55,701 bases of DNA from Acetobacterium fimetarium (GCF_014284475.1 NZ_WJBC01000020.1:1-55701); one strand, 5' to 3'; positions 1 to 7,784 are shown, counted from the first letter of the stretch. The notes: a model not told the origin generated them from the letters alone. Translations and numbers: made by a program.

Positions 1-90
1 AGTTATACCTATTTTTAGCTATTCAGTACAAGATATAATGACTGTTCTGCACTTTTAGCTCTACTTAGCGAGGTAACTATTTAAATAAAA

Positions 91-164
91 GCCTTAAAAA
101 TCAATGATTTGAGGCTTGACATTATAGAAAGGAGTCAATTAGTATTTCAAATTTTAGAGAGGAG
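91..164 (+). promoter_or_regulatory. Promoter and ribosome site of the GPH symporter
   Basis: A TTGACA box at 116-121 and TAGTAT at 140-145 are separated by 18 bp and form a plausible sigma-A promoter. An imperfect hairpin (91-115, GCCT/AGGC ends) sits just upstream of the -35 box and could be an operator or the end of an upstream transcript. A strong Shine-Dalgarno AGAGGAG lies at 158-164, 8 nt before an ATG at 173. Nothing gene-like is visible in 1-90. Confidence 0.5.
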
Positions 165-214
165 TTAGTGAAATGGCAGAATAATTAAAAAAGAGTGCAA
201 TCAACCTTTATGGG

Positions 215-1543
215 TTGCCGTCGTTTGGCTTTCAGACATTAGTCAATATTGAAGTCATGTTTTTTGCAGCGTTTCTGACAGACTTTGCCAAAATTCCGTT
301 AGCGATAACCAGTACGTTGTTACTCGCCACAAGTATCGTCGATATTTTGTGGGTTCCCACTGCTGGCGTGATTCTTGAAAAAAGCAATATGAGATGGGGA
401 AAATACCGCTCATGGCTTTTGGTCGGGCCCCCGGTTGCAGCCATATTCTATGTGCTGCAGTTTTCTCAAATCGGAGGTTCAGCAACAATTAGTGCAATTA
501 TCATCTTTGTCGGTTTTACCGTCAGCCATTTGGTATGGAATACATTTTATGCCGCTCATATTTCGATGAACAATGCGCTGACAACCATCCGGGAAGAACG
601 AATTTCCATGGCGAGCAACCGCGGAATGTTCAATGCTCTCGGGGCACTGGCTTTTTCTTATTTCGGTGTCAAAGCGATTGCAGCTATCGGTACCGGAGTT
701 GGCAATCCGGTTTTGGGTTACACCATCATGGCTGGTATCACTGGCTGTATCATGATCGCCTGTAACCTGGTTTATTTTGGGGTGACAAAAGAATATGCCA
801 ACAGAGGAAATGAACCAGTGGGCGGAAAGCCGGCTGATAAAATGTCCGTTGGCGAAATGCTGAAACAGATCGTTGTGAATCCGCCGTTGCTGGGATTGAT
901 GATTGTCGAATTGGGCCGCTATTTAGGGCGCTTTGTTATTTTTGGAATGGCGTTCTATTATTTCAAATATATCATCAATGATCTGCCGGGTCTGGCATTA
1001 TTTATGACGGGTTTGACCGTTGTCAATTTCTTTGCAGCGATGCTGGCCGCACCGGTGGCAAAGAAGCTGGGCGAAAAAAATGCCTATGTAATCGCGTTGG
1101 GAATTCTGATTATCGGATTGCTTGTGGTTTGGTTCCTGCCACTTGAAGCAACACCGTTTAAGATTATCATGTTCGTTGCCTATATTGGTTACGGGTTGCC
1201 GGATTCACTGGGAGTAGCGATGTACTCTGCAACCGTTGATTACGGTGAATGGAAAACCGGCAAGAATGCCAGAGGCTTCATCATGTCGCTGATCAGTTTC
1301 CCGATCAAGATATCGGTATTCATCCGCTCCGTCATTATCGCAGCCGTTCTTGCCTCTGTTAACTATGTCGCCGATATGGCAGTGACACCGCAATTGATTC
1401 AGGCAATCAAAAACGGATTTGCACTCTATCCCGCGATCATAATGATCATCGGCATGGTTTTGATGTTTGGGCTCTATTCTCTGACACCAAAGAAAATGGA
1501 AGAGATCAGCAGAGACCTGGCCGCCAAAAAAACAGCCGAGTAA
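215..1543 (+). CDS. GPH-family (MelB-like) MFS cation:sugar symporter, start disrupted
   Basis: A 12-helix transporter of the glycoside-pentoside-hexuronide:cation symporter family. It has long hydrophobic helices throughout, the N-terminal segment ending in AAFLTDF that this family carries in helix 1, and the usual short charged C-terminal tail (LTPKKMEEISRDL). It would import a sugar, glycoside or related solute with a cation; the substrate cannot be read from sequence. The frame is open back to 185, but the best-placed start, ATG 173 with an ideal ribosome site, is followed by an in-frame TAA at 182-184 (codon 4). Residues encoded at 185-214 (LKKSAINLYG) look like the normal family N-terminus, so the real gene probably spans 173-1543 with a nonsense codon. 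The coordinates here use the first usable start, TTG 215, which lacks a Shine-Dalgarno. It may be a pseudogene, a sequencing error, or weakly expressed. Confidence 0.7.
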   Translation: MPSFGFQTLVNIEVMFFAAFLTDFAKIPLAITSTLLLATSIVDILWVPTAGVILEKSNMRWGKYRSWLLVGPPVAAIFYVLQFSQIGGSATISAIIIFVGFTVSHLVWNTFYAAHISMNNALTTIREERISMASNRGMFNALGALAFSYFGVKAIAAIGTGVGNPVLGYTIMAGITGCIMIACNLVYFGVTKEYANRGNEPVGGKPADKMSVGEMLKQIVVNPPLLGLMIVELGRYLGRFVIFGMAFYYFKYIINDLPGLALFMTGLTVVNFFAAMLAAPVAKKLGEKNAYVIALGILIIGLLVVWFLPLEATPFKIIMFVAYIGYGLPDSLGVAMYSATVDYGEWKTGKNARGFIMSLISFPIKISVFIRSVIIAAVLASVNYVADMAVTPQLIQAIKNGFALYPAIIMIIGMVLMFGLYSLTPKKMEEISRDLAAKKTAE

Positions 1544-1625
1544 GCGCTGGCGTTTAAATTTAGTTTAGAAAGCAATAAACAGATAAAAGATGATTTTGGA
1601 ATACTGAAAGCATTGAAAAATTTAA

Positions 1626-1683
1626 GGCTGATTATTTGATCGGTTTGTATGAAATAAATTCATTCAATGACAAGTAATCAGCC
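1626..1683. terminator. Possible bidirectional hairpin between convergent genes
   Basis: Arms at 1626-1638 and 1671-1683 (GGCTGATTA / TAATCAGCC core) pair over about 13 bp with one mismatch around a loop of about 32 nt. It sits between the ends of the symporter and comM. T-richness after the stem is better on the minus strand, so it probably ends comM transcripts. The long loop makes it weak. Confidence 0.35.
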
Positions 1684-1694
1684 GCCATTATTTA

Positions 1695-3221
1695 TCAGGG
1701 GAGTTTCGGCATGCCCCGGTACTGGATGGCTTCGGACAGATGGGCGACACTGATGGTCTCCGATCCGTCCAGATCAGCAATGGTTCGGGCTAGTTTCAGG
1801 ATTCGATGATAACCGCGTGCGCTGAGATTCATTTTCGTGTAGACTTTTTCCATGAGCTTCTGTTCTGCGCTTCCGAGTCTGCAAAAGCGTTCAATCAGCC
1901 GGGGAGTCAACTGCGCATTATAAAATATAGCCAGGTCCTGATAGCGTTCGTTCTGCCTTTCCCGGGCGGCATCGACACGTTTTTTAATGGACTGAGAGGT
2001 TTCGCCTTTCGGCTTGGTCTGAAGTTCGTCATAAGAGGTGCTGGGAACTTCAACAAAAATATCCAGCCGGTCCATCAGTGGTCCGGAGATTTTGCCCTGA
2101 TAGTTTCTGACCTGCTGCGGCGTGCAGATGCATTCGTGAGAGGGATCGGTGTAGTAACCGCAGGGACAGGGGTTCATGGAAGTGATCAGGGTAAAGCTGG
2201 CCGGAAAAGTCAGAGACGCATTGACGCGGGAGATGCTGACCTCCTGATCTTCAATGGGCTGGCGCAGCACTTCGAGGGCAGATTTCTGGAATTCCGGCAG
2301 CTCATCCAGAAACAGGACGCCCAAATGGGCAAGTGATACCTCGCCGGGTTTGGGGATGCGGCCGCCGCCCACCAGTGAAGCTTTTGAGATGGTATGGTGG
2401 GGCGCGCGGAAGGGACGTTGATTCATAATGGCATTGTCCTTCAGCAAACCGGAGATGCTGTGGATTTTAGTGATTTCAAGCGCTTCATCCAGCGTGAGAT
2501 CGGGCAGAATCGAAGAAAAACCTTTGGCCAGCATCGATTTGCCAGCCCCCGGAGGGCCCGATAGAAGGACATTGTGAGCACCGGCAGCGGCAATTTCCAA
2601 TGCCCGTTTGGCCTGGTCCTGTCCGCGGATGTCGGAAAAGTCGATGCCGTGACAGTCTCTTCTCTGGGCCAGAAGCTGGTTCAGATCGACCTTGAAGGGA
2701 TCGATAATCAGTTCGTTTTTAAGAAATGAAACAGCTTCATTGAGGTCTCTCAGGGGAATCACATCGACACCCTGAACAACAGCGGCCTCATTGCGATTGC
2801 CATAGGGTATCAGAATTTTTTGAATGCCGGTATTTTTGGCCGCCAGAACCATCGGCAGGATACCGGTGACACTGCGTATTTCGCCACTGAGAGACAACTC
2901 ACCGATAATGAGACAGTTTTCCGGTTCCTCCCAGGTGAGCTGATCCGAGGCACTCAGAATACCCAGTGCGATGGCCAGATCAAAGGCGGGACCTTCCTTT
3001 TTCAAATCGGCCGGGGCCAGGTTGATGGTAATGCGTTCCATGGGATATTTGAAGCCGTTGTTTTTGATGGCAGAAAAAACCCGATCTTTGGATTCTTTAA
3101 TTCCGGCATCGGGAAGACCAACCAATGAATATGAAGGTAATCCTCTTGAAATATCAATTTCGACAGTGACAATAACGCCATTTACACCCAGCAACCCGCT
3201 ACTTTTTATCTGTGATAACAT
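1695..3221 (-). CDS. comM: YifB/ComM family Mg-chelatase-like AAA+ ATPase
   Basis: Full-length (508 aa) member of the ComM/YifB family. The order is an N-terminal Lon-like ChlI domain (about 1-170, with the conserved LVGLPDAGIKES), a Mg-chelatase AAA+ core (Walker A GPPGAGKS near 222-229, Walker B LFLDELPEF), and a C-terminal Mg-chelatase domain (NLSARGYHRILKLARTIADL). In transformable proteobacteria ComM is a hexameric helicase that promotes branch migration during integration of incoming DNA; in Clostridia its role is less tested. An ATG at 3221 follows GGAGGT at proper spacing. It is transcribed alone, divergent from the next gene. The only other competence-type gene in the window is comEA at 31065. 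Confidence 0.95.
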   Translation of the reverse strand: MLSQIKSSGLLGVNGVIVTVEIDISRGLPSYSLVGLPDAGIKESKDRVFSAIKNNGFKYPMERITINLAPADLKKEGPAFDLAIALGILSASDQLTWEEPENCLIIGELSLSGEIRSVTGILPMVLAAKNTGIQKILIPYGNRNEAAVVQGVDVIPLRDLNEAVSFLKNELIIDPFKVDLNQLLAQRRDCHGIDFSDIRGQDQAKRALEIAAAGAHNVLLSGPPGAGKSMLAKGFSSILPDLTLDEALEITKIHSISGLLKDNAIMNQRPFRAPHHTISKASLVGGGRIPKPGEVSLAHLGVLFLDELPEFQKSALEVLRQPIEDQEVSISRVNASLTFPASFTLITSMNPCPCGYYTDPSHECICTPQQVRNYQGKISGPLMDRLDIFVEVPSTSYDELQTKPKGETSQSIKKRVDAARERQNERYQDLAIFYNAQLTPRLIERFCRLGSAEQKLMEKVYTKMNLSARGYHRILKLARTIADLDGSETISVAHLSEAIQYRGMPKLP

Positions 3222-3328
3222 CGATAGTTTACCTCCAATTAATTGATTGTATTATACAGTAAATATCAGTAAAAACATAGAGAAAAAAATAGCCCGGTAT
3301 GTTATGATTTATCAGACAGGAGGCGCAA

Positions 3329-4180
3329 ATGAAAAATACAAACAGAGGAATTATATATATCGTCATTGCGATGGTTTTATTCAGTACCGGCGGGCTTTTT
3401 ATCAAGCTCATTGACGCCAATGCTTTCACCATAACTTTTGGTCGGGCGCTGATTGCAGGGCTTATTTTTTTGCCGTTTATTCAATGGAAAAAGATTAGAA
3501 TTTCAAAGTCCTACGTGATGCTTGTCATTGCATATTGTTATCTTTGTATTATGTTTGTCACCACAACAAAAATGACGACGGCGGCTAATGCCATTATTCT
3601 GCAGTGTACAGCGCCTTTGTGGCTGTATCTTTTTTATGTCATCGTAAAGGGAAAGAAAATCACCAAGCGTGATCTGGTGCCGCGAATATTTATTCTGCTG
3701 GGGATTGTCGCGATTCTTGGCGAATCCGATGGCGGCAATCTGTTCGGTAACTTATTGGCACTGACCAATGGCATCGCCTATGCATTTGTTCAGTACAATA
3801 TGGAAAAGGACTATCCATTTTCAGATGCATCGGTCATTGGGCTTAACAATATTGTCTTATGCCTCGCAATTCTGGTCCTGCTGCCTCAGAATCTTGCGTT
3901 CTCAGGGCTAACCGTTCAGGGCTGGCTGGGAATCATTTTTCTTGGTGTTTTTCAGATTGGGGTGTCTTATCTCTTCTTCTTCAAGGGAGTCCGATTGATT
4001 TCAGCGCTTAAAGCTTCCATTGTTTCACTACTAGAACCCATCCTCAACCCGATTTTTGTGTTCATTTTTGTCGGCGAGATGCCTTCGGTTGTTTCATTGA
4101 TCGGATTTGGCATTATATTCTTCGGTATTTTCTTAACGATGATCCCCGATAAATCGGTGCAACAGATTAGGGAATACTAA
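3329..4180 (+). CDS. EamA/DMT superfamily transporter
   Basis: A 283-residue membrane protein with about ten predicted helices arranged as two EamA repeats (about 8-135 and 145-275), the layout of drug/metabolite transporters such as RhaT and YdcZ relatives. It opens with a short basic segment before helix 1 (MKNTNRGIIYIVIAMVLFSTG) and the second repeat ends in the usual glycine-rich final helices. Probably an exporter of a metabolite or amino acid at the cytoplasmic membrane; the substrate is unknown. ATG 3329 is preceded by a strong AGGAGG. It is monocistronic and closed by the terminator at 4191-4237. Confidence 0.9.
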   Translation: MKNTNRGIIYIVIAMVLFSTGGLFIKLIDANAFTITFGRALIAGLIFLPFIQWKKIRISKSYVMLVIAYCYLCIMFVTTTKMTTAANAIILQCTAPLWLYLFYVIVKGKKITKRDLVPRIFILLGIVAILGESDGGNLFGNLLALTNGIAYAFVQYNMEKDYPFSDASVIGLNNIVLCLAILVLLPQNLAFSGLTVQGWLGIIFLGVFQIGVSYLFFFKGVRLISALKASIVSLLEPILNPIFVFIFVGEMPSVVSLIGFGIIFFGIFLTMIPDKSVQQIREY

Positions 4181-4190
4181 AATGACAAGA

Positions 4191-4237
4191 AAAAACGCGT
4201 TGGGTACATTTCATAATGTATCTAACGCGTTTTTTTA
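4191..4237. terminator. Rho-independent terminator, probably bidirectional
   Basis: Stem AAAAACGCGTT pairs with AACGCGTTTTT, extended inward by GGTACAT/ATGTATC. There is a T-run on the plus side and an A-run before it, so it can serve both convergent genes: the EamA transporter and the leftward MFS transporter. Confidence 0.9.
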
Positions 4238-4258
4238 TGAAAAAGCTTGGTATAAAAA

Positions 4259-5425
4259 TTAATCGTTTTTGGGTTTGGGGAAAGGATCAACAAATAAGAA
4301 GATCACACCACCAACGGCTGCAATGATCATCGCGGCGAACATCGGGCCACCAACCGGATCCCCGGTCACACCGCCGATAAAGGCAATCCAGTAAGTTGTG
4401 ACAAAGGCAAATGCATTCATGACAGCCAGAATAATGGAAGCACACATCGGAACTGATTGTGGTGAGGCAGTCATGCCAACAATTGTAAATACCGAGGGCA
4501 TCAGAATTGAGAAACCAATTCCTTCAAATGCGGCACCGACTGTGATAAGAGCAACATTGCCGGTATACAGAACAAAGATATAAGCGATCGCCATAGATAA
4601 TAAACCAATGGCAACGGTAAATCTTTTGGCGAATTTGAAGACGCTGGCAAAGACTGCACCGCCGATCATACCACCAACAGTAAAGAATGAAAGCACAACA
4701 GCGGCTGTGGTTGGGCCACCAATACTATTGTTTGCCAGGAATGTTGACATCCCCATTAACATCGGATAATCAATAAACATGACCACGCCAAAGAGTGCGG
4801 CAACGATCCAGATGACGGGTTTGATGGTAATTTTTGGCTTTTCAGCTCCGGCAGGGTGTTCAATTTTAGGTGGTTCCGGCAGGAAAAACATAACCAATAA
4901 AAGCGTAATGATTCCCAATAAATGAGGCAGGAAGGCATAATTCCAGGCAATACCAGCCAAACCTCCGCCCATAAATTGAAGGACGATACCACCGACGTTC
5001 ATCATGATGGTGCCGATTCCCAGTAAGCTTGCTTGTTTTTCGCCTTCATATAAACCGATAATAAGTGCGTTTCCGATTGGAGAAATGATACCGAGGCCAA
5101 TCCCGAAGATGGCGCGTTCAATTAAAATTACCGTAAAGTCAGTTGCAAAGAAAGGTGCAACACCGCCGATAACGAATAACCCGACACCAATGATACCGAG
5201 TGTTTTGAACTTGACCCTGTTGCCGGCAACTGCACCAGCCAGCAAGGTAGCGGGAATACACATCAGTGACGGCAATGTTGATGTCAAGTAGATTGTGGAA
5301 ACCGATAAATCCGGAAAAGCCAACATGATGCTGTTAAGAGCCGGTGTGATCGTTCCAACGCCCATCGCAATGAAGAAGATGGATATAATCGCGATTGTAG
5401 TGATTAATGAATTCTTTTGAGCCAT
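4259..5425 (-). CDS. MFS transporter
   Basis: A 388-residue major facilitator protein with about 12 hydrophobic helices in two halves and a charged central loop (PEPPKIEHPAGAEKPK). The loop after helix 2 (AGAVAGNRVKFKTLGIIG) fits the family position of the conserved MFS motif in degenerate form. The substrate cannot be inferred. The frame stays open upstream to 5584, but start ATG 5425 (MAQKNS) is chosen because AGGAGG precedes it at ideal spacing and because the upstream extension is encoded by structured leader RNA. It is monocistronic with a leader of about 210 nt that has two terminator-like hairpins (see 5426-5635). Neighbouring TetR at 6002-6664 points the same way but is separated by its own terminator. 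Confidence 0.88.
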   Translation of the reverse strand: MAQKNSLITTIAIISIFFIAMGVGTITPALNSIMLAFPDLSVSTIYLTSTLPSLMCIPATLLAGAVAGNRVKFKTLGIIGVGLFVIGGVAPFFATDFTVILIERAIFGIGLGIISPIGNALIIGLYEGEKQASLLGIGTIMMNVGGIVLQFMGGGLAGIAWNYAFLPHLLGIITLLLVMFFLPEPPKIEHPAGAEKPKITIKPVIWIVAALFGVVMFIDYPMLMGMSTFLANNSIGGPTTAAVVLSFFTVGGMIGGAVFASVFKFAKRFTVAIGLLSMAIAYIFVLYTGNVALITVGAAFEGIGFSILMPSVFTIVGMTASPQSVPMCASIILAVMNAFAFVTTYWIAFIGGVTGDPVGGPMFAAMIIAAVGGVIFLFVDPFPKPKND

Positions 5426-5635
5426 AAAAATAATACCTCCTAAAATAAATTTATTTATCATGCATACTCGCTTATATGCATGGATAAACCAAAAGTAAAA
5501 AAACAGCAGCGCCCGATGTAAGAAAATCGCTAAAACAGAAAAACGTTTACATCGAATGTGCAAAAAAAGGTGTTCGCCAAACACCGGAACAGACTAGTAA
5601 GTTATCTACAATTAATATTAGTTGTATTTAACTGC
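5426..5635 (-). promoter_or_regulatory. Structured 5' leader of the MFS gene with two terminator-like hairpins
   Basis: Read leftward from the promoter at 5670-5642, the leader contains three hairpins. The first is a perfect GGTGTT/AACACC hairpin at 5585-5569 followed by seven U (5568-5562). The second, with 8-bp arms CGATGTAA/TTACATCG at 5554-5547 and 5521-5514, is followed after about 10 nt by seven U. The third is a perfect 8-bp hairpin CATGCATA/TATGCATG at 5482-5459, just before AGGAGG and the start. The first hairpin is a textbook intrinsic terminator placed about 140 nt upstream of the start codon. This suggests premature termination control, or a separate small RNA of about 70 nt. No known riboswitch fold was recognised. 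Confidence 0.5.
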
Positions 5636-5641
5636 AAAATG

Positions 5642-5670
5642 ATAATAGCACTTTTAAAGCCGTTTGTCCA
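5642..5670 (-). promoter_or_regulatory. Promoter for the leftward MFS transporter
   Basis: On the minus strand TGGACA (5670-5665) and TATTAT (5647-5642) are separated by 17 bp, each one base off consensus. Expected initiation is near 5635. The stretch 5671-5928 shows no convincing gene; I see only AT-rich sequence and a short GC-richer segment around 5865-5905 without an open frame. Confidence 0.55.
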
Positions 5671-5928
5671 CAAATATTTATAAAAAAAATACATATTACG
5701 AAAAATACGCTTATATACTGCCACTGACTAACGTTTAACACCGACAAATATCATAATTTACTATATTGTGATTATCGAAAATCAAGTGCAGGTTAGCATG
5801 GAATTATATTAGATTCAATTTCGATAGGGGAGAAGGTGATAACCTGGTAAAAAAATAGAGTGGTCGTGAGGGGATGCCGGATCCGGGGAATCCGCAAGAA
5901 TTGATGGCGATCGATGCAGTGGTTAAAT

Positions 5929-5962
5929 AAAAAAACAGCAAGCATGATATTCACGCTTGCTG
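5929..5962 (-). terminator. Terminator of the TetR gene
   Basis: Arms CAGCAAGC (5936-5943) and GCTTGCTG (5955-5962) form a perfect 8-bp stem. On the minus strand it is followed by a run of T (the A-run at 5929-5935), directly downstream of the leftward TetR gene. Confidence 0.85.
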
Positions 5963-6001
5963 TGGAAAAATGTTTTCGTTTTGAATATAAAAATATGGTT
6001 A

Positions 6002-6664
6002 TTACAGCACAACAAAGTTCTTGTCGATGCGCAGATCGATCTGTTTCTCGATTTCGTAGGATTCATCTATGACCTGTTTGATAATGTTTTGGTCAAGACG
6101 CATGCTTGAAAGTAACTGGTTTAGGGAGGCATTGACAAAATCACGCGAGGAGCAGTCAATGAGTCCGGCATCATAGGCGAGATTGGTTGCGGCGGAAGCT
6201 CCAAAATTTGTATAGGTAATAAAACAAATTTCGAATTCACTATAATGTAAATCGCAGCTTTCGGCAAGGTTGCGATAATAATCCGTCATGACGGTATGCT
6301 GCTTATAAACGACATTTTCATTGAGAATATCATAATAAAAGCGACTGAAGTTTTTGTTTGTCCGCATATTATAATTGAGCATTCGCATTTCAACAGCAGT
6401 TTGCAGCAAGAGATCTGCCTGAATCTGTTTGGCGTCTAGTTTTTCTTTTACCTGTGTTTTGATGGCAGACATAAATTCATTATAAACATCAAGTCCCAAA
6501 CCGCCTTTTGAGCCAAAATAGTAGTTGATGAGACCAACATTGGCACCAGAGGCTTTGGCAATTTTAAGGCAAGTGGTATTGGTATAGCCATATTCGTAAA
6601 ACAGCGCTTTTGAGGCTTCATATATTTTACCTTTGGTTTCTTTTCCTGCTTTATATTTTCCCAT
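6002..6664 (-). CDS. TetR/AcrR family transcriptional regulator
   Basis: A 220-residue TetR-type repressor. The N-terminal helix-turn-helix is clear: KGKIYEASKALFYEYGYTNT, then CLKIAKASGANVGLINYYFGSKGGL, whose YYFGSKGGL is the usual end of the recognition helix (about residues 11-57). The rest (60-220) is a variable helical ligand-binding and dimer domain with no recognised ligand class. The gene is divergent from the DUF6530/GIY-YIG pair, and the shared intergenic region holds a long inverted repeat and two tandem palindromes. It therefore most likely controls its own promoter and that pair. The ribosome site is weak. The A/T-rich, lysine-rich coding style matches its neighbours. Confidence 0.9.
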   Translation of the reverse strand: MGKYKAGKETKGKIYEASKALFYEYGYTNTTCLKIAKASGANVGLINYYFGSKGGLGLDVYNEFMSAIKTQVKEKLDAKQIQADLLLQTAVEMRMLNYNMRTNKNFSRFYYDILNENVVYKQHTVMTDYYRNLAESCDLHYSEFEICFITYTNFGASAATNLAYDAGLIDCSSRDFVNASLNQLLSSMRLDQNIIKQVIDESYEIEKQIDLRIDKNFVVL

Positions 6665-6759
6665 TTATCCATCTTTCTTTTGTTTTAAACCAGATTGTAA
6701 ATAATGCACATAAATTTCCTCTTAAGATTATCATACTTTCCGGTAAAAAACAAGACAGA

Positions 6760-6808
6760 GTCAATGAAAATATTTGCACGAAAGATCGGTGAAAATATTT
6801 TCATTGAC
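6760..6808. repeat. Long inverted repeat in the TetR/DUF6530 intergenic region
   Basis: Arms 6760-6779 and 6789-6808 are 20 bp each and complementary with a single mismatch, around a 9-bp centre. The right arm overlaps the -35 box of the rightward promoter. On DNA this would fit two regulator dimers or one large operator; as RNA it would be a strong hairpin. There is no T-run, so it is not a terminator. Confidence 0.8.
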
Positions 6809-6832
6809 AGGGCAATGGGATCATGATAGTAT
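6804..6832 (+). promoter_or_regulatory. Promoter of the DUF6530/GIY-YIG unit
   Basis: A consensus TTGACA (6804-6809), a 17-bp spacer and TAGTAT (6827-6832). The -35 box lies inside the right arm of the inverted repeat, and the expected start (near 6839) falls within the first tandem palindrome. Strong, tightly regulated expression is likely. Confidence 0.8.
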
Positions 6833-6835
6833 TGC

Positions 6836-6866
6836 TTAGTAAATTACTAAAGCAGTAAATTACTAA
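6836..6866. promoter_or_regulatory. Tandem palindromic operators over the transcription start
   Basis: TTAGTAAATTACTAA (6836-6850) is a perfect 15-bp palindrome with a central A. A second copy, CAGTAAATTACTAA, follows at 6853-6866, giving a period of 16 bp. Their placement at the expected start site of the promoter at 6804-6832 fits repression by the adjacent TetR protein. That the TetR protein binds here is inference. Confidence 0.7.
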
Positions 6867-6888
6867 ATACAGAATTGAGGTAAGTAAT

Positions 6889-7365
6889 ATGAAAATCCCA
6901 ACGACGCTGAAACATAAACCGGTTATTGTTTCAGAGAATTACGATAAAATTGATGGAAGAGACAGTCAATCAGATGCAAAAGGGCTGTCGGTTGGTTTGG
7001 CTCAGTGGAACGACCGGGGAAAAGTTGATGTCTCGGCAAAAGTATGGCGTTATACAGGTGAAAAATGGTCCCGCCAGTCCGAAGAGATGCCGCTGCATCG
7101 GGTGATTGATCTGGCGATTTTTGTCTGCCGGACAAAACAGTATTTCAGGGAAGCCTATCGCTATGACAAATTATATGACGAAAATGATGCTCAAATTGAT
7201 CGGATCGCACTGCAGGGAGGCGCGATGGATGTATCGGTTTGTCTGGACAATCCGTTACTGGAAGAAGACATCCAATTGGTGGCCAAAGCGCTTGCCGCGG
7301 ATGATGAGTTGCTCGGAGAGAGATTGGCGCGCTTAGCGGCAATACTGAGAGAAATGGGGTACTGA
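6889..7365 (+). CDS. DUF6530-like protein of unknown function
   Basis: A 158-residue soluble protein that I recognise as resembling the DUF6530 family (N-terminal LKHKPVIVSENYDKIDGR, then GLSVGLAQWNDRGKVDVSAKVWR). No catalytic motif is known to me. Visible features are a run of conserved-looking W, R and H residues in the middle (WSRQSEEMPLHRVIDLAIFVCRT begins near residue 58) and an acidic, helical C-terminus. ATG 6889 follows a GAGG ribosome site. Its TGA overlaps the next ATG by one base, so the two proteins are translationally coupled and probably work together. It is controlled by the operator-rich promoter upstream. The family name is from memory and the function is unknown. Confidence 0.75.
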   Translation: MKIPTTLKHKPVIVSENYDKIDGRDSQSDAKGLSVGLAQWNDRGKVDVSAKVWRYTGEKWSRQSEEMPLHRVIDLAIFVCRTKQYFREAYRYDKLYDENDAQIDRIALQGGAMDVSVCLDNPLLEEDIQLVAKALAADDELLGERLARLAAILREMGY

Positions 7366-7712
7366 TGAAAAAGAGTGAATCAAAAAAGGAAATGATTGCC
7401 GCGTACAAGGAACAGAAATCGGTTGGTGGAGTTTTCGCAATTCAAAACCGCAAGACCGGTAAGCTGTTTTTGGATGTGACCCCCAATATTTCGGGAATGG
7501 CGAATCGCTTTGATTTTGCAAAAAGAACGGGGTCCTGCGTCAATATCAAACTAAAAAATGATTGGACAGCGGATGGAAAAGACAGTTTTGAGTTTGAAGT
7601 TTTAGAAGAGCTGGAAATGGGGGAAGATCAAAGCAGAAAAAGTTTCAAGGAAGACCTTGAAATGCTCAAGTCGTTATGGATGGAAAAATACGCTGATAAA
7701 AGTTTTTATTAA
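7365..7712 (+). CDS. GIY-YIG-like protein with degenerate catalytic motifs
   Basis: A 115-residue protein resembling small GIY-YIG nuclease-family proteins. The fold signature is an N-terminal strand GGVFAIQNRKTGKLFL (about 21-36), a helix with NRFDFAKRTGSC, and FEFEVLEEL (about 76-84) where the family has its metal-binding glutamate. The name-giving motifs are altered: GIY is read as GVF and YIG as FLD, so both tyrosines are phenylalanine. It may be a catalytically changed or non-nuclease relative. It overlaps the preceding gene by one base (TGATG) and ends before the terminator at 7785. The pairing with a DUF6530-like gene and a TetR regulator suggests a small inducible unit of unknown purpose. 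Confidence 0.7.
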   Translation: MKKSESKKEMIAAYKEQKSVGGVFAIQNRKTGKLFLDVTPNISGMANRFDFAKRTGSCVNIKLKNDWTADGKDSFEFEVLEELEMGEDQSRKSFKEDLEMLKSLWMEKYADKSFY

Positions 7713-7784
7713 GTGCCGTTTTTATGGAAAATAAACGGTATCGGATTGGTCAAGCGGATAATTCGTCGAAAAGCAACAAAGGCA

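Noticed and set aside
173-184. Selenocysteine or pyrrolysine recoding of the early stop in the symporter gene
   Set aside because: The stop is TAA, not TGA or TAG, and no recoding structure follows.
2820-3246. Plus-strand open frames inside comM
   Set aside because: They are shadows of the comM reading frame, lack ribosome sites and show no family features.
5860-5910. Remnant gene in the gap between MFS and TetR
   Set aside because: The slightly GC-richer stretch has no open frame with a start and no recognisable protein.
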